A DNA stretch of 64,000 bases from a beta proteobacterium KB13 (GCA_000156155.1 DS995299.1:521827-585826), one strand, 5' to 3'; positions 28,176 to 37,430 are shown, numbered from the stretch's first letter. Notes: a model not told the origin generated them from the sequence alone. Numbers and translations: made by a program.

Positions 28176-28709
28176 CTATAACAGTGAGCAAAAACTTCCG
28201 TTAATTTTCTGCTCGGGATTTCTTTCAGAGATGATGTCCGATAATTGATCCAAAAACTCAAGGTAAATATCTTTCAGCTGAATATCATGACGCGCTTGCA
28301 TGTAAACTTGCTTTTTTATTGTCAATGAGCCACGATCTATTTGCTTTGATGGCTCCTGAAATAAATAATAATTTAAATCCGCATACATTATTTGCATGAG
28401 TGGATTATAAAAAAAATTGGGTTCTAATTTGATAATAAAGTCTGAGTTGTTAATGTCATTGCACTCGGAGAAAATTATTTTTTGATAATTTTGTTCATAA
28501 TCTAACAAGGCTTCTTTAAACACATCAGAGTGTTTGTAAAAAATTCTTCGGTTAACCCTGGTTGATATTCTTTCAGAATCAGAATAATAGTTAGACCGGT
28601 CATCAAAAAAGTATTGGACATCAAGCTCTTCACTTGCTATTAATGAAGGCATGAAAATAAAGTTAATAACTAATAATAAAAAAACGATACTTGCATTCAT
28701 TTTCATCAT
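28176..28709 (-). CDS. Unrecognised secreted protein with signal peptide
   Basis: A 177-residue protein of unknown family. The signal peptide is clear (MMKMNASIVFLLLVINFIFMPSLIAS); the mature part is charged and contains NINNSDFIIKLEPN-like and Tyr-rich stretches, with cysteines at SECND and FCSLL. Starts at 28,709, 28,706 or 28,700 all give a workable signal peptide. Longer starts (to 28,757) would add an unlikely n-region. Any of these makes the 5' end overlap that of the divergent nuclease gene by 50-59 bases. Confidence 0.65.
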   Translation of the reverse strand: MMKMNASIVFLLLVINFIFMPSLIASEELDVQYFFDDRSNYYSDSERISTRVNRRIFYKHSDVFKEALLDYEQNYQKIIFSECNDINNSDFIIKLEPNFFYNPLMQIMYADLNYYLFQEPSKQIDRGSLTIKKQVYMQARHDIQLKDIYLEFLDQLSDIISERNPEQKINGSFCSLL

Positions 28710-29169
28710 AAGCACTAGTCTATCGGGAATAGCTTTAAGTTCAAATTTAAATGGCAAAATACTTAAGATTATTGATGGTGATACAGTCTATTTTCAGGCT
28801 AATAATGACGATGGCTACAAAAAACTGAGACTTGTAGGTATTGACGCTCCAGAAATGAAACAACCTTTTGGCCAACAGTCGAGACAATGTTTGGCTAAAT
28901 TAATTAACAATAAGCTGGTTCAAATCATTACGTTTGGAGAAGATCGTTACAAAAGAACCTTGGCAAAAATAATCATTGAAAAAATTGATATCAATCTAGC
29001 TATGATTAAAAATGGCTGTGCTTGGTTTTATAGGAGATATAAGAATACTTTAGATAAAGATGATCAGGTTATGTATGATCAAGCTGAAATTTTTTCTATT
29101 GAAAATAAAAAAGGGCTTTTTAGCAACCAAGAGGCAGAAGCTCCATGGGATTGGAGAAAAAAGAATTGA
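28651..29169 (+). CDS. Secreted thermonuclease (SNase-like) family protein
   Basis: A 172-residue protein with an N-terminal signal peptide (about residues 1-30) and a staphylococcal-nuclease-like domain. The domain shows IDGDTVYF, RLVGIDAPEMKQPFG with the calcium/catalytic acidic residues, and DRYKRTLAKI with the second catalytic arginine. This suggests a periplasmic or secreted nuclease. The start at 28,651 is needed for the signal peptide, and no other ATG occurs before the domain. Its first codons lie antisense to the signal-peptide codons of the divergent gene. Confidence 0.85.
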   Translation: MKIKLITNNKKTILAFIFIISTSLSGIALSSNLNGKILKIIDGDTVYFQANNDDGYKKLRLVGIDAPEMKQPFGQQSRQCLAKLINNKLVQIITFGEDRYKRTLAKIIIEKIDINLAMIKNGCAWFYRRYKNTLDKDDQVMYDQAEIFSIENKKGLFSNQEAEAPWDWRKKN

Positions 29170-29214
29170 ACAATTTTTCTTAATACTTATCAATACACAA
29201 TATAGGAGTTTTTA

Positions 29215-29745
29215 ATGAAAAAAATATTATCAGTGCTTTCGCTTTTCCTTTTTCCAGCAGTTGGTTTAGGTGCTTGTGGGGATTTTTATGACACACCATT
29301 AACAACCCTCCAGGGGGATAAATTTAATCTATGTGAGCATAAAGATAAACCTATTATTTTTGTCAACACAGCGAGCAAATGTGGTTTTACCTCACAATTT
29401 GAGGATCTTGAGAGACTTTACTCTGATAACAAAGACAAGCTTTTAATAGTAGGTTTTCCCTCTAACGATTTTAATCAAGAACCTGGATCCAATGAGGAAA
29501 TACAAAAATTTTGCAAACTAACTTACGCTGTTGAGTTTCCAATGATGGAGAAATCAAGTGTCGTTGGCCCCAAGGCAAACCCAATTTATCAAAAATTGAG
29601 CGAGGTTACCGGAAAGGCTCCAATGTGGAACTTCTATAAGTTTGTTGTGATGCCTAATTTTGAAAAAGTGCACGTGTTTTCCAGTATGACAAACCCGGAA
29701 TCTAAGGACATAAAAAAGATACTACAACCGTTTAATATTAATTAA
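29215..29745 (+). CDS. Glutathione peroxidase family protein, secreted
   Basis: Thiol peroxidase of the GPx/BsaA family with a signal peptide (about residues 1-19), so probably periplasmic. The peroxidatic cysteine is in ASKCGFT, followed by FPSNDFNQEPG (catalytic asparagine/glutamine region) and the WNFYKFVV segment. The 176-residue length is normal for the family plus its leader. A Shine-Dalgarno (AGGAG) precedes the ATG. The stop overlaps the convergent ppsR stop by 4 bases. Confidence 0.9.
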   Translation: MKKILSVLSLFLFPAVGLGACGDFYDTPLTTLQGDKFNLCEHKDKPIIFVNTASKCGFTSQFEDLERLYSDNKDKLLIVGFPSNDFNQEPGSNEEIQKFCKLTYAVEFPMMEKSSVVGPKANPIYQKLSEVTGKAPMWNFYKFVVMPNFEKVHVFSSMTNPESKDIKKILQPFNIN

Positions 29746-30554
29746 TTTTTGTTGATATGCTGAATAATGATTGCTGATAGTTCTTCAACAGAGCGGCTGG
29801 TTGAATCAGCGATTGGGACCCCTAGCTTTTGCATTAATCTTTCAGCTTTTTTGATTTCATCTTTACAATTTTCAAGGCTGGCGTAATGACTATCGGGGCG
29901 TCGTTCACTTCTCAGTGAGCTTAACCTGTTTGCTTGGATTGTGAGACCAAAAATTTTATCCATATATCCTTCAAGAATTGGAGGAATAGTACCTCTCTCG
30001 AAATCTTCAGGAATTAAAGGGTAATTTGCTGCTTTTATGCCAAATTGCATGGCCAGATAAATACTTGTTGGCGTTTTTCCACTTCTTGAGACACCAACTA
30101 AAATTACGTGAGCTTGGTTTAATCCATTATGAGTCATCCCGTCATCATGGCCTAGAGCAAAATTTATGGCCTCAATACGGTTGCCATAATTAGCACCCTT
30201 CATGCTGTGAGCGACCCCAGGGCGAGTCAGTGGCTCTTGATCTAGCTCTTCACCAAGTGGATATATAAAGGACTCAAACAAGTCAATATAGTATGCATCT
30301 ACCTGTTTTAGCTCGCTGCGGAGAATATTGTTACCAATAGACATTATTACAATCGGTCTTATCCCATTGATTAATTTTGCATTGACGATTCTTTTTTGAG
30401 CATCTTCGATTTTTTGATGAGAGTCAGTAAAGGGAATCCTGATTTGTTCAAACTCTGTATCCGGAAAATGCGCTAATAAACCACCAAGAGAGCCGGCTGT
30501 AATACCTGTTCCATCAGATATAAAAAAAGCTCTTCTTTTATTGTCAGAAGACAT
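29742..30554 (-). CDS. ppsR: PEP synthase regulatory protein (kinase/pyrophosphorylase)
   Basis: DUF299-family bifunctional enzyme that inactivates PEP synthase by ADP-dependent phosphorylation of a threonine and reactivates it by phosphate-dependent dephosphorylation. The N-terminal FFISDGTGITAG and the P-loop GVSRSGKTPTSIYLA (about residues 153-167) are diagnostic. Length 270 fits. It overlaps the ppsA stop by one base (TAATG), so kinase and target are co-translated. Confidence 0.93.
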   Translation of the reverse strand: MSSDNKRRAFFISDGTGITAGSLGGLLAHFPDTEFEQIRIPFTDSHQKIEDAQKRIVNAKLINGIRPIVIMSIGNNILRSELKQVDAYYIDLFESFIYPLGEELDQEPLTRPGVAHSMKGANYGNRIEAINFALGHDDGMTHNGLNQAHVILVGVSRSGKTPTSIYLAMQFGIKAANYPLIPEDFERGTIPPILEGYMDKIFGLTIQANRLSSLRSERRPDSHYASLENCKDEIKKAERLMQKLGVPIADSTSRSVEELSAIIIQHINKN

Positions 30555-32914
30555 TACTTAGAAATTTTCTTCCATGTTGATATAACGGTATCAGGATTTA
30601 ATGAAACAGATGATATTCCCTTGTCCACTAACCATTGAGCCAAATCATCATGGTCTGAGGGTCCTTGACCACAAATACCTACATACTTTTTCTTCTTCTT
30701 GGCAGATGTAATTGCTTGCTCAATGAGCTTCATTACTGCAGGATCTCTTTCATCAAAACCATCAGCCAAGATTCCTGAATCGCGATCAGTACCTAAAGTT
30801 AATTGTGTTAAGTCATTCGATCCGATGGAAAAACCATCAAACAACTCTAGGAATTCATCAGCCAGAATGGCATTTGATGGAACCTCACACATCATAATAA
30901 TTTTTAGATCATTTTCACCCCTTTTAAGGCCATAACTCTCTAAAATTTCAAGTACTGATTTAGCTTCGTTTAGAGTTCTAACAAATGGAATCATAATTTG
31001 AATATTAGTAAGTCCTAATTCATCCCTTACTTTTTTCAATGCTTTACATTCCAAGGCAAAACAGTCTTTGAATTCTTCGGATTGATATCTAGCAGCACCC
31101 CTGAACCCAATCATTGGATTTTCCTCATCAGGTTCGTAAATATCTCCAGCAACCAATTTTTTATACTCGTTAGACTTAAAGTCTGACGTTCTCAAAATAA
31201 CTGGATTTGGATAAAAAGCAGAACCTAAGGTGGCTACACCTTCAGCAACCTTGCTAATGTAGTAATCTTCCGGATTTAAGTAACCTTTTGACTTATGATC
31301 AATCACCTCTTTAACATCACCAGGCATTGCATCATAATTTATGATGGCTTTTGGATGAATGCCAATAATATTGTTGATAACAAATTCTAATCGCGCTAAT
31401 CCAACACCATGGTTTGGTATTTGGGCAAAGGTAAATGCCATATCGGGATTACCAACATTCATCATCACCTTAACAGGCGGAGATGGTAGCTCTCCATCTT
31501 CTTGAATCTCAACATCAAAATCCAGCTTACCTTGATAAACGATTCCAGTCTCACCTTCAGCGCATGACACAGTAACAAGATCACCATCTTTCAGTAATTC
31601 TGTTGCATTCACACTGCCAACAATAGCAGGAATACCCAGTTCACGAGCGATAATTGCAGCGTGACAAGTTCTACCACCTCTATTAGTAACTAGTGCAGAG
31701 GCTCTTTTCATAACAGGTTCCCAATTTGGATCCGTCATGTCTGCAACTAGAACATCTCCAGGTTGAACAGTATGCATTTCATTAGGATCTGTAACGACTC
31801 GCACCGGTCCAACACCAATTTTTTGTGTGACAGCTCGTCCAGCAACAATTGCCTTACTGGTTTCATTAAGCTTGAAAGTTTCAGTGACATTCTTCTTTTG
31901 TGATTTAACTGTTTCAGGCCTTGCTTGAAGGATATACAGTTTATTGTCGATACCATTCTTGCCCCATTCAATATCCATAGGGCACCCATAATGCTCCTCA
32001 ATAGTTATTGCATACTTAGCTAGCTCTAAAACTTCATCGTTTGAAAGACTGAATCGATCAGATTCTTTATTATCCACATCCACAGTCTCTGTACTTTTTC
32101 CAGCTTCATTCAGATTAGAAAAAACCATCTTAATTTTTTTTGAACCGATTGTTTTTTTTACAATGGCAGGATAATTCTTTTTTAATAACGGTTTATGGAC
32201 GTAAAATTCATCAGGGTTTACAGCACCTTGAACAACAGTCTCACCAAGGCCATATGAAGACGTAATAAAAACAACATCATTAAAACCAGACTCTGTGTCA
32301 ATTGAAAACATCACACCAGCACATCCAATATCACTTCTCACCATCTGTTGCACACCCGCAGATATAGATACGTCCGCATGAACAAAACCCTTGTGGACAC
32401 GATAAGAAATTGCGCGATCGTTATACAAGGATGCAAAAACTTCTTTAATGGCTTTTTTGATATTTTCAATGCCTTGAATATTTAAAAAACTTTCCTGTTG
32501 GCCTGCAAAGGATGCATCAGGAAGATCTTCCGCAGTAGCTGATGATCGAACAGCAAAAGTCATTCCGTCAGATGATCTTTGAGTTAAATTAGAATATTCC
32601 TCTTGAATTGAGCTATCTAGTTCTTTTGGAAAAGGGGTTTCCATAATCCAATTACGGATCTTTTTGCCAGACGCAGCAAGTTGTTGAACATCATTAATGT
32701 CTAATCCATCTAACTCTTGTGAAATTTGATTACCAAGATCATCGTGTTTTAAAAATTCTTGGAATGCATAAGCGGTAGTTGCAAATCCGGTTGGAACGCG
32801 AATTTCTTTTTGTGTTAATTGAGAAATCATTTCACCAAGTGATGCATTTTTTCCACCAACGGATCCAACGTCAGTGTTTCTCAAATTTTCAAAAGGGATA
32901 ACGTAATCTGTCAT
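30554..32914 (-). CDS. ppsA: Phosphoenolpyruvate synthase
   Basis: Converts pyruvate and ATP to PEP, AMP and phosphate, the entry to gluconeogenesis from C3 compounds. The N-terminal ATP-grasp part (GGKNASLGEM, FAVRSSATAEDLPDASFAGQQ), the phosphohistidine domain (GGRTCHAAIIAREL, whose threonine is the expected PpsR target) and the C-terminal PEP/pyruvate barrel with ICGQGPSD are all present in 786 residues. It precedes ppsR in a two-gene operon and diverges from glnE across 121 bases. Confidence 0.96.
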   Translation of the reverse strand: MTDYVIPFENLRNTDVGSVGGKNASLGEMISQLTQKEIRVPTGFATTAYAFQEFLKHDDLGNQISQELDGLDINDVQQLAASGKKIRNWIMETPFPKELDSSIQEEYSNLTQRSSDGMTFAVRSSATAEDLPDASFAGQQESFLNIQGIENIKKAIKEVFASLYNDRAISYRVHKGFVHADVSISAGVQQMVRSDIGCAGVMFSIDTESGFNDVVFITSSYGLGETVVQGAVNPDEFYVHKPLLKKNYPAIVKKTIGSKKIKMVFSNLNEAGKSTETVDVDNKESDRFSLSNDEVLELAKYAITIEEHYGCPMDIEWGKNGIDNKLYILQARPETVKSQKKNVTETFKLNETSKAIVAGRAVTQKIGVGPVRVVTDPNEMHTVQPGDVLVADMTDPNWEPVMKRASALVTNRGGRTCHAAIIARELGIPAIVGSVNATELLKDGDLVTVSCAEGETGIVYQGKLDFDVEIQEDGELPSPPVKVMMNVGNPDMAFTFAQIPNHGVGLARLEFVINNIIGIHPKAIINYDAMPGDVKEVIDHKSKGYLNPEDYYISKVAEGVATLGSAFYPNPVILRTSDFKSNEYKKLVAGDIYEPDEENPMIGFRGAARYQSEEFKDCFALECKALKKVRDELGLTNIQIMIPFVRTLNEAKSVLEILESYGLKRGENDLKIIMMCEVPSNAILADEFLELFDGFSIGSNDLTQLTLGTDRDSGILADGFDERDPAVMKLIEQAITSAKKKKKYVGICGQGPSDHDDLAQWLVDKGISSVSLNPDTVISTWKKISK

Positions 32915-33035
32915 GCTGTTTTACTCTTAATTAATATCTGAATGAATGCTGCTTACCAAAACTTGTAATTCTGCCAAATTCACAATCAAATGTCATTAAA
33001 TAATGTAACATTAGTTAAAAACACTGTTCCGTATT

Positions 33036-35573
33036 ATGAAAGATTTTGATAAAGATATTGCATATATTTCAAGTATAAGTCGATACTTTGCAAGACTTAT
33101 TCAAAATGAAGAGTACCTTGAATACATCCGCACATCATATTTAAAACCCTTTGGTAAAATTGATGTTGAAGATACTTTATCCTTTAGGGTTGATGACGAA
33201 AAAAGCTTTCTAAAATCTATCAGAATTGCAAAAAATAAAATCTTAATGCGATTAATTTTTTGTGATTTAAAACAAATGATCCAGTATGAGGATGTTGTTC
33301 ATATTTACTCATACTTTGCCGATTTAGTTATTCAAAAGACATTTGCTTTCTATGCCGAAAGTTTTAATTGCAAAAAAGAAAATTTTTATATCATTGCAAT
33401 GGGAAAATTGGGAGGTCAGGAGCTTAATGTGGCTTCAGACATCGATTTGATATTTGCTCATGATAATGACACTTTGGATAATCAACAAGGCTCAGAACTT
33501 GCAAAAAAAATTATCTATGCACTCGAGAATAATGATGAGAATGGTTTTGTATTTCATGTTGATATAAGGTTGAGACCTCATGGTAGTGAAGGAAGATTGG
33601 TACCATCGTTAAATTTTCTTGAAGACTATTATCTTAACTATGGAAGAGAATGGGAGCGCTATGCGTGGATTAAACATAGAGTAATTGTTGGTGATGAAGA
33701 TAAAATTTCTAACCTCATTACCCCTTTTGTTTATAGAAAATACCTAGACTATAAAACGATCTCTGAGATTAGAAACTTAAAAAAATTAATCAAAAAAGAC
33801 TTAAATGAAAAAAATAAGTTAAATGACATTAAATTAGGTTTCGGCGGGATTAGGGAGATTGAGTTTATTGTTCAGGCAATCCAGCTCATCAGGGGAGGGA
33901 AAAATCCACATTTGAGATTAAAAAACACACTTGCATCATTACAACAAATTTTTTATGAAAAGGCCTTAAATAAGGAAGATTTTACTAATTTAAAAGCGAC
34001 CTATGTTTTTCTTAGAAATATTGAACACAGAATCCAATATCTTGATAATAAACAAACTCATCTGATTCCAGTAAATGGTGACTTAGAACTTTTATCAAAA
34101 ACTTATAATCAAAATCCCGAAGAATTCATAACTCAGCTTGATAAATTCAGGGAATCTATAAATTTCCAATTTGTTAACTTTTTCAAAACTGAAAACGAGC
34201 ACGAAGTATCAATTGAGCATTTCTATGACATTGAAAATAAGGAGTTGGTAGATAATTTAACAAAATCAAAACGTTGGAATAAATTATCTATTTCAAATCA
34301 AGAAAGAATTATTACACTTTTTAAGTTATTAGATGAAGAGATTTATGTTAATAAATATAAGAAAGATCAAAAAGTTTTTTTAAAAGTATACGACCTCATA
34401 GACACCATATCCTCAAGATCCAATTACATTGCATTTTTTATTGAATATTCAGATTGTTTTAAATCAATTATTAGGTTTGCATCTAACAGCTCTTGGATTA
34501 TTGAGTATATTAAAAAGCATCCAATCTTGATTGATGATCTTTTAATTAACCATGGAGATTATGAAGTTGACTATCACGTGCTTCATGAACGAACTCTAGA
34601 TATTTTAATAAAACTTAAAAGCTTAGATGAGCAGCTAGATTATTTAAGGGACCTTAAACACAAATTAATTTTCCAGCTTGCTGTTTTAGAAATAAAAGGT
34701 GAAATTAAATTAGAAACGGTCTCTGATGAGCTATCAGATATTGCTGATTTTTTTATCAACATTACCATCGGTTTTCTTAAACATAAATTTAGTAATGATA
34801 AACTTTTTGAATCCTTTGCTATTGTCGCATACGGAAAATATGGTGCTAAGGAAATGAGTTACGCCTCTGACTTGGATATTGTATTTTTATATGAAGATGC
34901 TGGGTATGACAAGTCAGAATTTATCAACATTGCCAAGAAGTTAAGCACATGGTTTTCCAGTTACACTAATGCTGGAATTTTATATGATTTAGATTTGGCT
35001 CTCAGGCCAAATGGAAATAATGGCTTGTTGGTTAGCTCATTTGATGCGTTTGAAAAATATCAAATGGAGCAGGCATGGTTATGGGAACATCAAGCCTTAT
35101 CCAAGGCAAGGTGTTGTTATGGAAACGAGGCTTTAACAAAAAGGTTTAACGATATACGAAACAAAGTCTTAACAAAACCGAGAAGAATTAAAGAATTAAA
35201 AGATGAAATATTTAAGATGCGGCAAAAAATGTATTGTCAGAATAGTCCCAAAGAAGAAAGCTTTGACTTAAAAAATGATAAAGGCGGGCTCATTGATATT
35301 GAATTTTTAGTCCAGTTTTTTGTGTTGATGTACTCAATTAAACATCAAAATTTATTGTTGAATACTGGTAACTTGGCTCTAATTGATGCTTTAGAGGTTT
35401 ATCAATTAATTAAGAGCAAGGAATCAACGCTTCTTAAAAAAGCATACTTACGCTACAGGCAAGAAATTCATAAATTAGCATTAAATAATCAAACAAATTC
35501 ATTGGTTGATAGGGGGCTTATGGAGAAGCTACCTTATGAAGTTCATCAGTGTTTTTTATCTTATCTTTCCTAA
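33036..35573 (+). CDS. glnE: Bifunctional glutamine synthetase adenylyltransferase/deadenylase GlnE
   Basis: Adds or removes AMP on glutamine synthetase in response to PII signals. Two nucleotidyltransferase domains are visible: the N-terminal deadenylase (MGKLGGQELNVASDIDLIF, about residues 123-141) and the C-terminal adenylyltransferase, whose motif is degenerate (YGKYGAKEMSYASDLDIVF instead of GKLGGxELxxxSDLD) although both aspartates remain. At 845 residues it is about 100 shorter than E. coli GlnE. No promoter motif is obvious in the 121-base divergent gap. Confidence 0.92.
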   Translation: MKDFDKDIAYISSISRYFARLIQNEEYLEYIRTSYLKPFGKIDVEDTLSFRVDDEKSFLKSIRIAKNKILMRLIFCDLKQMIQYEDVVHIYSYFADLVIQKTFAFYAESFNCKKENFYIIAMGKLGGQELNVASDIDLIFAHDNDTLDNQQGSELAKKIIYALENNDENGFVFHVDIRLRPHGSEGRLVPSLNFLEDYYLNYGREWERYAWIKHRVIVGDEDKISNLITPFVYRKYLDYKTISEIRNLKKLIKKDLNEKNKLNDIKLGFGGIREIEFIVQAIQLIRGGKNPHLRLKNTLASLQQIFYEKALNKEDFTNLKATYVFLRNIEHRIQYLDNKQTHLIPVNGDLELLSKTYNQNPEEFITQLDKFRESINFQFVNFFKTENEHEVSIEHFYDIENKELVDNLTKSKRWNKLSISNQERIITLFKLLDEEIYVNKYKKDQKVFLKVYDLIDTISSRSNYIAFFIEYSDCFKSIIRFASNSSWIIEYIKKHPILIDDLLINHGDYEVDYHVLHERTLDILIKLKSLDEQLDYLRDLKHKLIFQLAVLEIKGEIKLETVSDELSDIADFFINITIGFLKHKFSNDKLFESFAIVAYGKYGAKEMSYASDLDIVFLYEDAGYDKSEFINIAKKLSTWFSSYTNAGILYDLDLALRPNGNNGLLVSSFDAFEKYQMEQAWLWEHQALSKARCCYGNEALTKRFNDIRNKVLTKPRRIKELKDEIFKMRQKMYCQNSPKEESFDLKNDKGGLIDIEFLVQFFVLMYSIKHQNLLLNTGNLALIDALEVYQLIKSKESTLLKKAYLRYRQEIHKLALNNQTNSLVDRGLMEKLPYEVHQCFLSYLS

Positions 35574-35719
35574 GATTTAATAATAATTGCAGACTTTAAT
35601 TGATATTGTTAAAATCTTGTTCTTTGGACAATTCCCCAAAAATATAGATTTATTTCATAAATAAGATTTAAACTCAGACAAGCTTGAATCTTAATAATAA
35701 AGTCAAAACGGAGAAAAAA

Positions 35720-36670
35720 ATGTCATCTTTATTAGAACAATTAAAATCAATGACCACTATTGTTGCAGACACTGGTGAAGTTGATGCAATTAAAACGCTT
35801 AAGCCTGTTGATGCAACAACAAACCCATCACTATTATTAAAGGCTAGTCAACTACCACAATGTGAATCAATGATTGAAGAGGCAATTGCATATGCAAAGG
35901 CTCAGGGAGGTTCTACTGAGGAGCAAGTTGAGAATGCAGCGGATAAGTTAGCTGTGGCTGTTGGTCTTGAGATTTTAAACCACATCCCAGGGCGTATTTC
36001 GACAGAGGTTGATGCGAGCTTATCTTTTAATATTGATAAGATGGTTGCAAAGGGTAAGAAGCTTATCAAGCTTTATAACGATGCCGGAGTATCGAATGAT
36101 CGCGTGCTTATTAAGTTAGCATCTACATGGGAAGGTATCAAGGCAGGTGAAATTCTTGAAAAAGAGGGCATCAATTGTAACTTAACTCTTCTATTCAGTT
36201 TTGCTCAGGCTAGAGCTTGTGCTGAGGCAGGTGTTTTCCTTATCTCTCCATTTGTTGGAAGAATCATGGACTGGTATAAGGCAAAAACTGGTCAAGAGTA
36301 TGCGGCAGCTGATGATCCAGGCGTACAGTCAGTGACCAGAATTTACAACTGGTATAAAGAGCATGGTTTTAACACAGTTGTTATGGGTGCTTCTTTCAGA
36401 AATATTGGAGAGATTACTGAATTAGCTGGATGTGATCGATTGACTGTTGCACCTGCGCTACTTACTGAATTAGAGAACACTGAAGGTACTTTAGATAAGA
36501 AGCTAGTTGACAATGGAGCTAAAACTGAAAAACCTGCAAAACTAACTGAAGAACAATTCAGATTTGATCATAATGAAGACGCTATGGCGACTGAGAAGCT
36601 TGCTGAAGGAATCAGAAACTTTGTTATTGATCAAAATAAACTAGAAAAAGCTCTTGCTGAAAAACTGTAA
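35720..36670 (+). CDS. tal: Transaldolase (TalB type)
   Basis: Transfers dihydroxyacetone units between sugar phosphates and takes part in the rearrangement phase of the RuMP cycle. [12 protein letters not shown] near the N-terminus and the Schiff-base lysine in [11 protein letters not shown] are diagnostic; the 316-residue length matches TalB. The ATG at 35,720 follows a Shine-Dalgarno (GGAG), whereas an upstream in-frame TTG at 35,684 adds 12 residues unlike the family. hps and phi lie directly downstream, which fits a RuMP role. Confidence 0.95.
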   Translation: MSSLLEQLKSMTTIVADTGEVDAIKTLKPVDATTNPSLLLKASQLPQCESMIEEAIAYAKAQGGSTEEQVENAADKLAVAVGLEILNHIPGRISTEVDASLSFNIDKMVAKGKKLIKLYNDAGVSNDRVLIKLASTWEGIKAGEILEKEGINCNLTLLFSFAQARACAEAGVFLISPFVGRIMDWYKAKTGQEYAAADDPGVQSVTRIYNWYKEHGFNTVVMGASFRNIGEITELAGCDRLTVAPALLTELENTEGTLDKKLVDNGAKTEKPAKLTEEQFRFDHNEDAMATEKLAEGIRNFVIDQNKLEKALAEKL

Positions 36671-36681
36671 GCTTTTTTGAA

Positions 36682-36708
36682 TTGACAAGGAAACTATCTA
36701 CCTATAAT
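36682..36708 (+). promoter_or_regulatory. Promoter of the hexulose-phosphate synthase gene
   Basis: Perfect -35 TTGACA (36,682-36,687) and perfect -10 TATAAT (36,703-36,708) occur in the short tal-hps gap. Their spacing is 15 bases, shorter than optimal; a TAATAT two bases further gives 17. This is the best promoter match I saw in the window and fits strong expression of hps. Confidence 0.7.
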
Positions 36709-36738
36709 ATTCCCGTTCTAACAGGAAATAGGTAGATA
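36695..36738. repeat. Inverted repeat over the hps promoter (operator or hairpin)
   Basis: An 11-bp perfect inverted repeat (TATCTACCTAT at 36,695-36,705 and ATAGGTAGATA at 36,728-36,738). The left arm covers the start of the -10 box. A nested TTCC/GGAA pair extends it into a longer hairpin, and a T-rich stretch follows within five bases. It could be an operator for hps, a terminator for tal, or both. Confidence 0.65.
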
Positions 36739-36776
36739 CTCTATTTTTTATAAATTTTTATCGGGAGATATAAACG

Positions 36777-37406
36777 ATGGCATTAACTCAAGTCGCATTA
36801 GACTCATTAGATTTTGACGCAACAGTTGCATTAGCTGAAAAAGTTGCAGCAAATGTTGATATTTTAGAAATTGGTACTCCATGCATTAAGCACAACGGTA
36901 TCAAATTATTAGAAACTTTAAGAGCTAAGTTCCCAAACAACTTAATCTTAGTTGACCTTAAAACAATGGACGCTGGCGAATACGAAGCTGAGCCATTCTA
37001 TAAAGCTGGTGCTGACATTTGTACAGTTCTAGGTGCTTCTGGTATCGCTACAATTAAAGGCGTTATCGCAGCTGCTAAAAAATACGGCAAAGAAGTTCAA
37101 GTTGATATGATTAACGTTGATGATAAAGCATCTTTAGCTAAAGAAGCTGTTGCTGCTGGTGCACAAATCATCGGTGTTCACACTGGTCTTGATGCTCAAG
37201 CTGCTGGTCACACACCATTTGAAGATTTAGCTGCTATTGCTGCTCTTGACACTGGCGCTAAAATCTCAGTTGCTGGTGGTGTTAAAGCTGCTACAACTCA
37301 GCAAGTTAAAGACGCTGGTGCTGCAATTATTGTTGCTGGTGCTGCTATCTACGGCGCTGCTGATCCAGCTGCTGCTGCTAAAGAAATTACAGATATTGCT
37401 CACTAA
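36777..37406 (+). CDS. hps: 3-hexulose-6-phosphate synthase
   Basis: Key enzyme of the RuMP cycle, condensing formaldehyde with ribulose 5-phosphate. The 209-residue protein of the OMP decarboxylase superfamily has EIGTPCIKHNG, the VDLKTMDAGEYE metal/phosphate motif, VHTGLDAQAAGH and VAGGVKAAT, all typical of HPS. A strong Shine-Dalgarno (GGGAG) and consensus promoter precede it, and a strong terminator follows. Codon use is visibly biased to GCT, GGT and TTA, with runs of GCT near the 3' end, which suggests very high expression. Confidence 0.96.
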   Translation: MALTQVALDSLDFDATVALAEKVAANVDILEIGTPCIKHNGIKLLETLRAKFPNNLILVDLKTMDAGEYEAEPFYKAGADICTVLGASGIATIKGVIAAAKKYGKEVQVDMINVDDKASLAKEAVAAGAQIIGVHTGLDAQAAGHTPFEDLAAIAALDTGAKISVAGGVKAATTQQVKDAGAAIIVAGAAIYGAADPAAAAKEITDIAH

Positions 37407-37430
37407 TCGAGTAAAAATCTAGTATTTTTT

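Noticed and set aside
35623-35640. TTTGG-N8-CCAAA inverted repeat and promoter-like hexamers upstream of tal.
   Set aside because: Short repeat, and the hexamer spacing (13 bases) does not fit a sigma-70 promoter.
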